The notes under the pieces: model-generated
The model's input: the letters and a program-made list of their open reading frames with translations, nothing else
Told to the model about the DNA's origin: nothing
Databases searched by the model: none
Position numbers and translations under genes: made by a program
In this document: positions 49,073-58,580 of the stretch, in pieces
How positions within the stretch are numbered: the first letter of the stretch is position 1
Layout: the number at the start of each line of letters is the position of its first letter
Assembly (NCBI GenBank): GCA_963697205.1
Contig: CAVONB010000016.1
Span: 124,001 to 188,000, forward strand
Direction: 5' to 3'
DNA length: 64,000 bases
Origin: CAVONB01 sp963697205
Lineage (GTDB): Bacteria > Pseudomonadota > Alphaproteobacteria > Rhizobiales > Hyphomicrobiaceae

Positions 49073-52000
49073 GTGGAGATCCGCGACGCCCTCGCCGACG
49101 GCACGATCGTCGCTGGCGAATACCGCATTCTGAAAGCGCTCCGGCAGGACGGCTTCTGCATCACGTACGAGGCGGAGGACGTGCAGCTGGGTGCGCGCGT
49201 GCTGCTGAAGGAATATTTCCCGGCGGAGCTTAGCGCACGCGTGCGCGTCACCACGGTGCGGCCGCGCTCCACGCGCGATGTCAGCGCGCTGTCCTGGGGC
49301 CGCCAACGGTTCTGCGAGGAGATGCGCACGCTGGCCAAGCTGCGCCATCCCGGCCTCGCCGTCATTCGCGGCGTCGTGGAAGACAACAACACCGCTTACG
49401 CCGTGATCGAGGCGCAGGACGCGCCGACGCTCCTGTCGTGGCTGATCCGGCTGCGCCGTCCGCCGAGCGAGGCGGAGATTCTCACGCTAGCGGATGAGAT
49501 CTGCGGGGCGTTGGAGGTTTTGCACGGCGTCGGGGCCCTGTGCCGGGACCTGTCGCCCGAGACGATCTACGTGCGCGGCGAGGACCATCGCGTCTTGATG
49601 GATTTCGGCGGTGCGAAATTCGCCGTCGCCGCGCGGGCGCGCAAGATGCACACGGTCGTGCGACCGGGCTTCTCCGCGCCGGAGCAGCATCTCTTCGACG
49701 AGGGCCAGCAGGGGCCCTGGACGGACGTGTTCGCCCTCGGCGGAGTGCTCTACCGCATGGCGACGGGCCGCACGCCAGACGACGTCATTCATCGCCACAC
49801 GGCCGAGGCGATGCCGTCCGCGCGCGATGCGGGCAACAAGACGCTGCGGCCCGATCTGCTGAAGGCGATCGACCTGGCGCTGTCGCTCGACGCGCGGCAC
49901 AGACCCCAATCAATCACAGCCTTCCGAGCGCTGCTCGGCGTGCCTTCCGCAGCAAGTCTGCCGACGGCGACTGCGGGCGCGCGCGACGATGGTGGTGGGC
50001 GGCGGCGGCCTTCCCTCCTCGATCGCATCGAGGCTGCGCCCATCCCGCCGCTCGACGGAGGCGGTGCCGCCAGCGCCGGACAGCAAGCAGGGACGGTGCG
50101 CGCATCGGATGCCGGGACATCGGCGCAGGCGCCTGCGATCACCGCACCGGCGTTGCCGACCCTGTCGCTGGAGGAGGAATCGCTCGGCCTCGCCGATGCG
50201 TTGCCGGTCGAGCCGCCGCCGGAGTCGGCGGGCGAGGATGCGCGCGCGCGGGCCGAGGCGGCCGGCGGGGCATCAGCGGCGGCTCCGCAGGCACCTTCGG
50301 TGGCAGAAAATGGCGCGGACCGAGGCGCGCGCGATCGCAATAGCGGCGCTGCGGCTGCCGAGGAGATCTTTGCAACGTCCAGCCGGCAGTTCCTGTTGCC
50401 GATCCTGGGCATCGCGCTCGCGCTGCTGACTCTGATCGGTCTCGGTCTCGTGCTGCTCGATACGACGCTCGCCCCGAAAGGGCCACCGTCGCTTGCACGG
50501 ACGTTGCCCGCCGAGGTTCTCGGGGCGCGCGGTGAGGCTCAGCGGCAGTCCGAAGCGGCCGACGCCAAGCGCCGCGCCGAAGAAACCGAGCGACAGAGAC
50601 TCGCCGCGATGGAGGCGGAGAGGCAGCGCCAGGCCGAAGCAGCCGAAGCCAATCGGCGCGCGGAGGAAGCCGAGGGAAGGCGCAACGCCGCGATCGCAGC
50701 GGAGAGGAAGCGCCAGGCCGAAGCGGCCGACGCCAAGCGCCGCGCGGAAGAAGCCGAGGGCCAGCGGCTTGCCGCGATCGAAGCGGAGAGAATGCGCCAA
50801 GCCGAAGCAGCCGAAGCCAATCGGCGCGCGGAGGAAGCCGAGCGAAGGCGCAACGCCGCGATCGCAGCGGAGAGGAAGCGCCAGGCCGAAGCGGCCGACG
50901 CCAAGCGCCGCGCGGAGGAAACCGAGCGACAGCGCATCGCCGCGATGGAAGCGGAGAGGAAGCGCCAGGCCGAAGCGGCCGACGCTAAGCGGCGCGCGGA
51001 GGAAGCCGAGCGACAGAGGCTCGCCGCGATGGAAGCGGAGAGGAAGCGCCAGGCCGAAGCAGCCGACGCCAAGCGCCGCGCCGAAGAAGCCGAGCGACAG
51101 AGGCTCGCCGCGATGGAAGCGGAGAGGAAGCGCCAGGCCGAGGCGGCCGACGCTAAGCGACGCGCGGAGGAAAGCGAGCGACAGAGGCTCGCAGCGATCG
51201 AAGCGGAGAAGAAGCGGCAGGCCGACGCCGACGCTGAGCGCAAGCGCATCGCCGACGCCCAGGCCGCCATCGCGGCGCAGCTGGAGGCGCATCGCGCGTC
51301 GCTGATTGCAACGGTCGAGTCGGCGGGCGATCGGGAGTCGCTGCTTGTCTATCGCAGCCGGTATCCCGAGTTGGTGGCGCGCATCGACCGACGGTTGGCG
51401 GTTTTGGGGTTCGTCAAGACCGCAATCGGCGGGGAGACCCGCTGGACGCGGCCGGGCAGCGGTGACGTGTTCCGCGACTGCCCGACCTGCCCGCAGATGC
51501 TGCTGGTGCCGGCCGGATCCTTCATGTTTGGGTCGCCGGCCGAAGAGCCAAACCGGCTCGAGGACGAGGACGACACGCCCGGGCCCGGCGGCCGTCCTGT
51601 GCGGGTGGGGATCGCACGGCCCTTCGCGCTTTCGAAATTCGAGGTGACGCGCGGACAGTTCGCCGCGTTCGTCACCGAGACGGGGCACGACACCTCGGGT
51701 GGCTGCTACGTGCGGGTCGACCAATTCGAGCTTGTGAAGGACTACTCCTGGCAGCAGCCGGGGTTCGACCAGGACGACGAGCACCCCGTGGCGTGCGTCA
51801 GCTGGGACGACGCCCGTGCCTATGTGGCCTGGCTGTCGAAGAAGACGGGCGCAACCTATCGCCTGCCGTCGGAGGCGGAGTGGGAGTTCGCCGCGCGTGC
51901 CGCGCCGCACACGCAGGCAAGGGCCCAGCCCTTCGACGCCGCGCCACAGCGCGTGTGCCGGCTCGGCAACAGCGCGGATCTGAGCACACAGGCGGTGTTT

Positions 52001-52336
52001 CCGGCCTGGACCGTCAGCCCGTGCGACGATCGTGCCGCCTTCACCGCACGCGTTGGATCGTTTGCGGCCAACGCCATCGGTCTTGCCGACATGCTCGGCA
52101 ACCAGTGGGAGTGGGTCGCGGACTGCTATCACGACAGCTACCGCGGGCAGCCCGACGGCGTGTTGAGCGGTGGGGTGGCGTGGACGACCGACTGCAAGGG
52201 CGACTTTCGCGTGCTGCGCGGCGGCTCCTGGAGCGACACCGCGGCATTTCTCAGACCCGCGGCCCGCACGGCCATTCCGCCCGACAAGCGCATCCAGATC
52301 GGCGGTTTCCGCGTTGCGCGCGCGCTTGAGGACTAG
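49073..52336 (+). CDS. Membrane-anchored kinase-like / coiled-coil / SUMF1 fusion protein
   Basis: A 1,087-residue fusion. Residues about 10-285 are a Hanks-type kinase domain: YRILKALRQDGFCITYEAED (glycine loop degenerate), VLLKEYFPAEL (Lys kept), LCRDLSPETIYV (catalytic Asp kept, but H-R-D His is Cys and the Mg-binding Asn is Thr), VLMDFGGAK (DFG kept) and FSAPEQ. A linker leads to a membrane helix near 437-463 (LPILGIALALLTLIGLGLVL). A periplasmic coiled coil of eight 28-residue repeats follows (about 495-720). Residues about 800-1087 form a SUMF1 domain (LLVPAGSFMFGSP; FEVTRGQFAAFV; LPSEAEWEFAARA; LRGGSWSD; IGGFRVAR) without the FGE cysteines. Start GTG 49073 has AAAGG upstream; TTG 49013 is alternative. 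Confidence 0.85.
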   Translation: MEIRDALADGTIVAGEYRILKALRQDGFCITYEAEDVQLGARVLLKEYFPAELSARVRVTTVRPRSTRDVSALSWGRQRFCEEMRTLAKLRHPGLAVIRGVVEDNNTAYAVIEAQDAPTLLSWLIRLRRPPSEAEILTLADEICGALEVLHGVGALCRDLSPETIYVRGEDHRVLMDFGGAKFAVAARARKMHTVVRPGFSAPEQHLFDEGQQGPWTDVFALGGVLYRMATGRTPDDVIHRHTAEAMPSARDAGNKTLRPDLLKAIDLALSLDARHRPQSITAFRALLGVPSAASLPTATAGARDDGGGRRRPSLLDRIEAAPIPPLDGGGAASAGQQAGTVRASDAGTSAQAPAITAPALPTLSLEEESLGLADALPVEPPPESAGEDARARAEAAGGASAAAPQAPSVAENGADRGARDRNSGAAAAEEIFATSSRQFLLPILGIALALLTLIGLGLVLLDTTLAPKGPPSLARTLPAEVLGARGEAQRQSEAADAKRRAEETERQRLAAMEAERQRQAEAAEANRRAEEAEGRRNAAIAAERKRQAEAADAKRRAEEAEGQRLAAIEAERMRQAEAAEANRRAEEAERRRNAAIAAERKRQAEAADAKRRAEETERQRIAAMEAERKRQAEAADAKRRAEEAERQRLAAMEAERKRQAEAADAKRRAEEAERQRLAAMEAERKRQAEAADAKRRAEESERQRLAAIEAEKKRQADADAERKRIADAQAAIAAQLEAHRASLIATVESAGDRESLLVYRSRYPELVARIDRRLAVLGFVKTAIGGETRWTRPGSGDVFRDCPTCPQMLLVPAGSFMFGSPAEEPNRLEDEDDTPGPGGRPVRVGIARPFALSKFEVTRGQFAAFVTETGHDTSGGCYVRVDQFELVKDYSWQQPGFDQDDEHPVACVSWDDARAYVAWLSKKTGATYRLPSEAEWEFAARAAPHTQARAQPFDAAPQRVCRLGNSADLSTQAVFPAWTVSPCDDRAAFTARVGSFAANAIGLADMLGNQWEWVADCYHDSYRGQPDGVLSGGVAWTTDCKGDFRVLRGGSWSDTAAFLRPAARTAIPPDKRIQIGGFRVARALED
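50558..51232 (+). repeat. 84-bp in-gene tandem repeat, 8 copies
   Basis: Eight in-phase copies of a 28-codon unit (A-D-A-K-R-R-A-E-E-A-E-R-Q-R-L-A-A-M-E-A followed by E-R-K-R-Q-A-E-A) form the coiled coil of the kinase fusion. Two sub-types alternate at the start (ADAKRR and AEANRR), so the array looks duplicated in pairs before later homogenisation. Confidence 0.85.
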
Positions 52337-52347
52337 TCGAGGTGGAG

Positions 52348-52368
52348 AAAATGGGGACGTCCCATTTT
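52348..52368. repeat. Near-perfect palindrome AAAATGGGG/TCCCATTTT
   Basis: AAAATGGGG-ACG-TCCCATTTT lies 12 bp after the kinase-fusion stop and is followed by a T-run. It could serve as a terminator for the plus-strand gene. Its core is related to the GGGGAC hairpins at 28.2 and 28.6 kb. Confidence 0.6.
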
Positions 52369-52408
52369 TTCCCATTTTACCCATAGCACGTAGGTCGCGA
52401 GCGAGGCT

Positions 52409-52484
52409 GGGGACACCCACTCTTTTCCGGGGCGAGCGCTTGCCTGCAAATTCAGCGGCGAGGCGGAAAAAGGTGGGTGTCCCC
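52409..52484. repeat. Inverted repeat, GGGGACACCCAC arms
   Basis: Arms of about 21 bases (GGGGACACCCAC..TTTTCCG at 52409-52429 and its complement at 52464-52484) enclose 34 bases. It sits between two convergent genes, like the hairpin elements at 28 kb. Confidence 0.7.
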
Positions 52485-52492
52485 GACCAGAG

Positions 52493-53701
52493 TCACACCA
52501 CGACGAAATCGTCCGCCTTAGGCGTCAGGTTGGGTTGTAGCAGCGCGAACTGCACGGCCCCACCGCTGCCCGAGCCGTCGCCGTCGTAGAGAAGCGCGCC
52601 GGTCGCGGTATGGTAGAGGATGCGAGCATCCGTTGAGCGCGCGACGCCATTGCCAGCCTCTAAGGCCGTCACGTCCAAGGCGCCGACATCGAGCGCCGTG
52701 AACACGTTCGCGCCGAGCACGATCACGTCGTTGCCGTTGCCGAAGTCCTTGATCGCATCAACGTTCCGACCGTTGAGCGTGGTGTCGAACACGAAGCGAT
52801 CATCGCCCGCGCCACCCCACAGTGTATCCGCGCCGCCGCGGCCGTTCAGCGTGTCGTCGCCGTCCTTGCCCGACAGGACATTGCGATTGAAGTTTCCGGT
52901 GATCGTATTGTCGAGGTCGTTGCCGTCGCCCCAGCGCCATTTGCTGCCGGTGAGCACCAGGTTCTCGACGTTGTCGCCGAGCGCGGTAGAGATCGAAGAC
53001 CGCACGGTGTCGATGCCTTCCCCGGCATTCTCGACCACCACGTCCCCACGCGCATCGACGACGTAGAGATCATCGCCGGCACCGCCCAACATCGAGTCGT
53101 CACCCCAACCGCCGTTGAGAGTGTCGTCGCGCAGACCGCCGATCAGCGTATCGTCGCCCCCGTCGCCGCGCAGGCTCACCCAGTCTCCGCTTGCCGACAG
53201 CCAGTCGTCACCTCCGAACCTGCGAGCAGCGAAATCATCAAACCGCGAGACAAGGCTGTCGCCAAACGCCGAACCCCAGACGAGCCCAATACCGGGCCAA
53301 TTAAAATCCGAGCTGGCGAGCAACAGCGCGCTGCTCAAAGCGCGACCATCGAGACGCCCGACAGAGGCGTACGTGAGCCCATCAGGTGCAAAGACCCCGC
53401 CGGCACCTGTCAGCGCCAACATCCCGGCATCAAGCGCAGAAAAGCTATTGATCTGATCGAGTGACGCGCTGACCTCGGGTGCCAGGAGCTCCAGGCGCTC
53501 GATATTCGAGAACACAAGGCCCTCCAACCCGCCCCGCTCTCATTCCGTGTTGTATGGAGAGATCAACCTGACAACATCGTAGCCGTCCCCGCCGTCGATC
53601 AGGCCCAATTGATCCGGAAGAAGCTCGTAGAGCGTGAACCGGTCATCATTGCCGGTGCCGACGAGCGTGTCGTCCTCGCTCGTGTAAGTGAAATCAGCCA
53701 T
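52493..53701 (-). pseudogene. RTX/haemolysin-type calcium-binding repeat protein interrupted by an in-frame TGA
   Basis: From the ATG at 53701 the frame reads MADFTYTSEDDTLVGTGNDD, then GLIDGGDGYDVVRLISPYNT-E, then TGA at 53540-53542. The same frame continues as a coherent protein (GLEGLVFSNIERLELLAPEV ... LRGDGGDDTLIGGLRDDTLN, GGAGDDLYVVD, NVLSGKDGDDTLNGRGGADT) to 52493. The GGxGxDxxx nonapeptides bind calcium in type I-secreted proteins. About 400 codons in all, with no signal peptide, as expected for type I export. The C-terminus ends with a hydrophobic/acidic LTPKADDFVVV, resembling a secretion signal. Nonsense mutation or readthrough are both possible; export genes are not adjacent. Confidence 0.78.
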
Positions 53702-53931
53702 GGCCGAAAACCCAACACTTCTTCAAAAGAACGCATTCGGATCATCATGACGTCGGCCAATTGATAAGCCCTTACCGCGGCGCTCAACGACGGCACGCGG
53801 GTTAGCGATCGAAGAATTCATGAAGCGGGCGCCCCGCACCCCTCGCCCGTCTTCCCGGACGCGAGCGACGTCGCCACAGGGCGACGCCGCGATCCGGGAG
53901 CCAGCGCGCTGCCGGCGCCCGGCGCAAAATC

Positions 53932-53956
53932 GATCGGGGGCACGAAGGCCCCCGAT
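53932..53956 (-). terminator. Hairpin terminator after the cyclase-family gene
   Basis: On the minus strand ATCGGGGGC-CTTCGT-GCCCCCGAT forms a 9-base-pair stem about 30 bp past the stop codon at 53985, followed by CGATTTTGC. The remainder of the 53702-53984 spacer holds nothing I recognise. Confidence 0.65.
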
Positions 53957-53984
53957 GACACGCAGATGCGAGTGTTGAAGCCGG

Positions 53985-55019
53985 CTACTTAATGGCGACC
54001 GGCTGCATGGGTGCGCCGACGGCGCCGGCGACGGGAATCGAGGGCGCCACGAACATGAACTCGTAGATCCGGTCGTTGGCGCAATCCTCCGCGAGTGCCT
54101 TCAGGTTGAAGATCTCGCCCATCGTCAGACCCATGTTCGGAATCACGACCCAGTGCCAGGGCTGATAGATGCCGGGCGCGTCGTTGGGCCGAACCTCGCA
54201 GCCCCAGGTGTCGGTGGCCACGGCTGCGACCTCTTTCTTGTGCAGCCATTCGGCGGTCTCGAACTGCAGGCCGGGCGCATCGCCGCCGGCATAGGTGCCC
54301 CACGAGCCGCGCTTGTTGTAGGCCTCCATCTGGCCGGTGCGCACGATCAAGAAGTCGCCGGTGCCGATCTTGACTTTCTGGGCTTCGGCGCAGGCATCGA
54401 GATCGTCCGGCGTGATCGGCGTACCGTCGGCGAGCGCATCGACGCCCTTCCAGCGGGGAATGTCGAGGAGGACGCCGCGGCCCGTCGCCTTGGCGCCGGT
54501 CTTCTCGATGCCGCACTTCTTGGCGCCCCACGAATAGACCTCGCGGCAGTCGTATCCGTTCCACATCTTGTCGATGTAGAAGATGTGGGCCAGCAAGTCC
54601 CAATGCGTGCCGGCCTGCAGGGGCGTGATCAGCCAGTCGTCGGCGCCGCGGATACCGGAGTGATCGCGCAGGCCCGAGTAGGCGTCGGCGCCGGAGTGGC
54701 GCATCAGCAGGGTCGGATTGTTGCGACCGCGGTTGCCGGTCTGGGGGCCGTCCATGCCTAGGTTGATGGCGAGCGGGAAGGCCTGGCCGCGCTTGACCAG
54801 CTTGGCGGCGGCGGCGACCTTGTCGGGTGTCGCGTAGTTCAACGTGCCGATCTCGTCATCGGGGCCCCACTTGCCCCAGTTGCGCACCTTGAGCGCCATC
54901 TCGTGGATGACCTCCAGCGTGATCGGCTCCTTGCGGTTGCGCAGGGGAATGCCGTCGTCCTTGACGGTGTACATGACGGGTCCGCGCGGCTCGAGCGGCT
55001 TGCCGTAGTCAATGGCCAT
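53985..55019 (-). CDS. Cyclase-family protein (KynB-like metal-dependent hydrolase)
   Basis: A 344-residue member of the cyclase/kynurenine formamidase superfamily. Metal-site region: LQAGTHWDLLAHIFY, where the family has G-T-H-x-D-x-x-x-H; later ATDTWGCEVRPN and PWHWVVIPNMGLTMGEIFNL contain the other active-site His/Glu equivalents. It is longer than KynB (about 210 residues) and resembles the large cyclases linked to aromatic-compound catabolism. Its neighbour upstream is the CocE hydrolase gene in the same direction (about 185 bp gap). Start at 55019, the family start MAIDYGKPLEPRGP. Confidence 0.85.
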   Translation of the reverse strand: MAIDYGKPLEPRGPVMYTVKDDGIPLRNRKEPITLEVIHEMALKVRNWGKWGPDDEIGTLNYATPDKVAAAAKLVKRGQAFPLAINLGMDGPQTGNRGRNNPTLLMRHSGADAYSGLRDHSGIRGADDWLITPLQAGTHWDLLAHIFYIDKMWNGYDCREVYSWGAKKCGIEKTGAKATGRGVLLDIPRWKGVDALADGTPITPDDLDACAEAQKVKIGTGDFLIVRTGQMEAYNKRGSWGTYAGGDAPGLQFETAEWLHKKEVAAVATDTWGCEVRPNDAPGIYQPWHWVVIPNMGLTMGEIFNLKALAEDCANDRIYEFMFVAPSIPVAGAVGAPMQPVAIK

Positions 55020-55204
55020 CGTATGTCTCCTCCTTGGTTGTTCGGGCTTGTTTGTTGCACCTGCCGACAGGAGCGGCTTTATCTGCATCACCTCACCCCA
55101 TCTTCACCGCCCCACCCCGTCAAGGGTAAGAGAAGCGCAGGGGGTGCATGGCTCCGTCGCGGAAACGGGACACCGGGGCGTCGGCCGTGACATCCCGCGT
55201 GCGC

Positions 55205-56984
55205 CTACTTCGGCGGGATGATCGGCAACAGTACATAGGGCTGCCGCGTGGGGCCGAAGTGCAGCGCGTTCCAGGTGTCATAGAGTTCGTCGGGGCGGTC
55301 CTTGGGGTGGTTGTGGAAGAACGGGCCGACGCCGGAGAACGTGTAGAAGGCGTGCGGAATGGAGATCGGCGGGCCGGCGAAGTGGTAGTCGTTACCCTTT
55401 ACCGTCAGCGCGACGCGATAGCCCTTGGGGACGACGATGCACGTCGGCCAGAGCTCGACATCGACCTCGTAGACCTCGTTCGGCGTCAACGGCTGCTTCT
55501 CGTCGTGGGCGTGATAGGGACGCCACGGCTTGGTCAGCGCGGGATCGAGCTTTCTCTGCGAACAGCGCAGCCAGCCCTGGGCCACGGGCGTGCGGGGATC
55601 GAGCGCGCCCTGGAAGGTCACCTCAATTCCCTTGTCGTCGTAGACGTGGAGGATGGCGAAGAGATCGGCGTCGGCCGTTTGCGAGGACACCCAGAACTTC
55701 GCCGCGACGGGGCCGGTGATCTCGGTCTCTTGTTCGAAAGCGGGCGTGCGGAATGTGATGCCGTCGCCCTTGGTGTGATAGTTGAGCTGCGTCTCCACCT
55801 TCGATGCTTCCGGCGACAACCCGTGCCCGGCCGGATCGAGATAATATTTGGTCCATTGCGTGCGTGGGATCGGCCAGGCGTCCTCGTGGCGGATCTCGTA
55901 GTGCTCGCCGGGACGGCGGATGTTGAGCTGCACGGGCGGCTGCTTGTCCCAGCCGTTCTGCTCGCCCTTCAGGAAGTAGTCGAGGAACCGCTTCTGGAGT
56001 AGGCGTCCGTAATCGGTGTAGTAGTGGGGCCAATGGGCGAGGCCGTGCCCTTCGAACCATTTCTGCTTGGAAGCAGCGCGCATATAGCCTTCGCAATTGC
56101 CGCGCGGATGCAGTCCCTGCCCGCCCCAGTTGTTGGCCGACAAGCAGCGGCACCGTTACCTTCGACCAATCGGGCGAGCGTGACTTGTAGAACTCGTCGT
56201 CGAGGGGATGGGCGAGCACGTCGGCTTCGAGATCCACGCGGTTCTTCTTCAGCTCCTCATCCGACAGCGTGGCGGGGCCGGCTACCGGCTCGCCGGTCAC
56301 CCAGCTCTTCTTGCCGCGGTCGCCGACGCCGTGCTGGACGCTAGCCACCTGGCGTGGATACCAGCGCAGAGGCATCATGTTGACCATGCCGCCGTGGCGG
56401 TAGACGTCGCGGTAGAAGTCGGCGGCGCCTTCCCACACGACGATGGCGGCGAGGTGCTTGGGCTGGTGGGTGGCGACCTGCCAGGCATTCATCGCGTAAT
56501 AGGAGATACCGGAGGTGGCGACCTTGCCGTTCGACCAGGGCTGCGTTCCCGCCCAATCGATGCAGACGGCGAAGTCGTCGGCTTCCTGTGGCGACCACAC
56601 GTTCATGTAGCCGGGCGAGCGGCCGGCGCCGCGGCTGTCGACGCGCACGCACACGTAGCCGTCCGGCACCCACTTCTCGGGATCGACAACCTCCCAGTTC
56701 TGGTACTTGTTGCTGGAATTGGCGGGCACGTCGGGATGCGCGGCGACCATGCGGTCCCACATGCTCTTGAAGACGTCCTGGAAGGCGAGACCCTTGGCAT
56801 ACGGTCCGTGGGAGATGATGACGGGGTAATTGCCGTCCTCCATCGGGCGGAACACGTCGGCGCGCAGCACGATGCCGTCGGGCATGGGGATGGGCACATC
56901 CCAGTCGACGCGCATGCCGTCGCGGACTTCCGACTTCATCATCGCATCGGCGGCGGCGGCACCGGCTGCGGGCGTGTTGGCCAT
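55205..56984 (-). pseudogene. CocE/NonD-family hydrolase (X-Pro dipeptidyl-peptidase-like), one frameshift near 56.14 kb
   Basis: About 593 codons. The alpha/beta-hydrolase domain has VPIPMPDGIVLRADVFRP, VDSRGAGRSPGYM and GKVATSGISYYAMNAWQVA with the nucleophile Ser in G-I-S-Y. The cap and C-terminal jelly-roll (EITGPVAAKFWVSSQTADAD; NEVYEVDVELWPTCIVVPKG) follow in a second frame. At about 56137 one extra G separates VTVPLL and SANNWGGQGLHP. The family cleaves esters or amides (cocaine esterase, glutaryl-7-ACA acylase); the natural substrate is unknown. Confidence 0.85.
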
Positions 56985-57070
56985 GGGGTGGCTCCTTCCT
57001 CTTCCTCGGTTCGTGACGTTCGATTGCGGTGGGGGCAGCGCTCAATGCGGCATGTCGCGGGCGCCCGGGG

Positions 57071-58580
57071 TCAGTTCTCCAATTCCTGGAAGGCCTCCGC
57101 GCGCCCCTTGCGCGCTGCGGGGATGACCAGCAGCAGGATCATCAGACACGCCGCGATCAGCAGGCCGAGGCAGATCGGGCGCTCGATGAAGATCATCGGG
57201 TCGCCGCGCGACAGCCGCAGCGCGCGCCGCAGGCTTTCCTCCATCATCGTGCCCAGCACGAAGCCGAGCAGCAGGGGGGCTGGCTCGCACTCGAGCTTGA
57301 TGAAGATGTAACCGAGGATGCCGAAGACCACGGCGAGCAGCACCTCGAAGGTAGAGCCGTTGAGGCTGTAGACGCCAATGCAGCAGAAGATCAGGATCGT
57401 CGGCACCATGATGCGATAGGGAACGCGCAGCAGCGAGACCCACATGCCGACCAGCGGCAGGTTGATGATCAGCAGCATGGCGTTGCCGATCCACATGGAC
57501 GCGATCAGGCCCCAGAACAGCTCGGGCCTCGCCGTCATCACCTCCGCGCCCGGCGCGATGCCGTGGATCATGAGCGCGCCCATCATCAAGGCCATGACGC
57601 CATTCGATGGAATGCCGAGCGTGAGCAGCGGGATGAAGGAGGTCTGGGCGCCGGCGTTGTTGGCGCTTTCCGGGCCGGCGACGCCTTCGATCGCGCCCTT
57701 GCCGAAGCGCGAGGGATCAGCGGCGAGCTTCTTTTCAAGGGAGTAGGAGGCGAACGCGGAGAGCACGGAGCCGCCGCCGGGGAGGACGCCGAGGGCCGCG
57801 CCGAGGCCGGTGCCCCGCAGTACGGCGGGCAGGGCCTGCTTGAACTCGTCCCACTTGATCCACAGGCCCTTGATGCGGCTGGCGAAGACGTCGCGGGTCA
57901 CGGTCGATTCCAGATTGACGATGATCTCGGACAGTCCGAACAGACCGATGGCCACGGGCACGAAGGAGATGCCTTCGATCAGCTCGTTGCGTCCGAAGGT
58001 GTAGCGTCCCGTGCCGGTCGTGAGGTCGTTGCCGACGAGGCCGAGCAACAGGCCGACCAGGATCATGGCGATCGCCTTCAGCACCGAGCCGTGCGCCAGG
58101 ACGACGGCGGAGACGAGCCCGACCACCATCAGGGCGAAATATTCGGGATCGTTGAACTGGAGGGCGACGGCGCCGAGTATGGGCGCGAAGGCTGCGATGA
58201 CCAGCGTGCCGAAGGTGCCGGCGATGAAGGAGCCGATGGCGGCGATGGAAAGCGCGGTGCCTGCGCGGCCTTGCCGGGCCATCTGGTGGCCGTCGATGCA
58301 AGTGACGACGGAGGCGGAATTCTCCGGGCAGGTTGACGAGGATCGCCGTTGTCGAGCCGCCGTACTGGGAGCCGTAGTAGATGCCGGCGAGCATGATGAG
58401 CGACGTCAGTGGCTCCATGCCGAACGTCAGCGGCATCAGCATGGCTATGGTAGCGATCGGGCCGATGCCCGGCAGCACGCCGATCAGGGTGCCGAGCAGG
58501 CAGCCCAGCAGCGCAAAGGCGAGGTTATGCAGGGTTGCCGCATGCTCGAAGCCCAGAGCGAGGTTGGAGAAGATGTCCAT
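57071..58580 (-). pseudogene. tctA: Tripartite tricarboxylate transporter large permease subunit, one frameshift near 58.33 kb
   Basis: About 503 codons, the normal TctA length, with 11-12 predicted spans. The N-terminal segment LGTLIGVLPGIGPIATIAML and YYGSQYGGSTTAILVNLPGE are hallmark TctA sequences; after an inserted T the frame resumes SASVVTCIDGHQMARQGRAG. Further landmarks are GVLPGGGSVLSAFASYSLEK and EGVAGPESANNAGAQTSFIP, the second half of the internal duplication. The ATG overlaps the tctB stop (TGATG), so the two are coupled. No tctC-type binding protein gene is adjacent. Confidence 0.9.

Noticed and set aside
50273..52420. 715-codon open frame antisense to the kinase-SUMF1 fusion, with repeats of its own
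   Set aside because: The repeats are mirror images of the in-gene coiled-coil array; the protein has no sensible domain and the plus strand is clearly coding.
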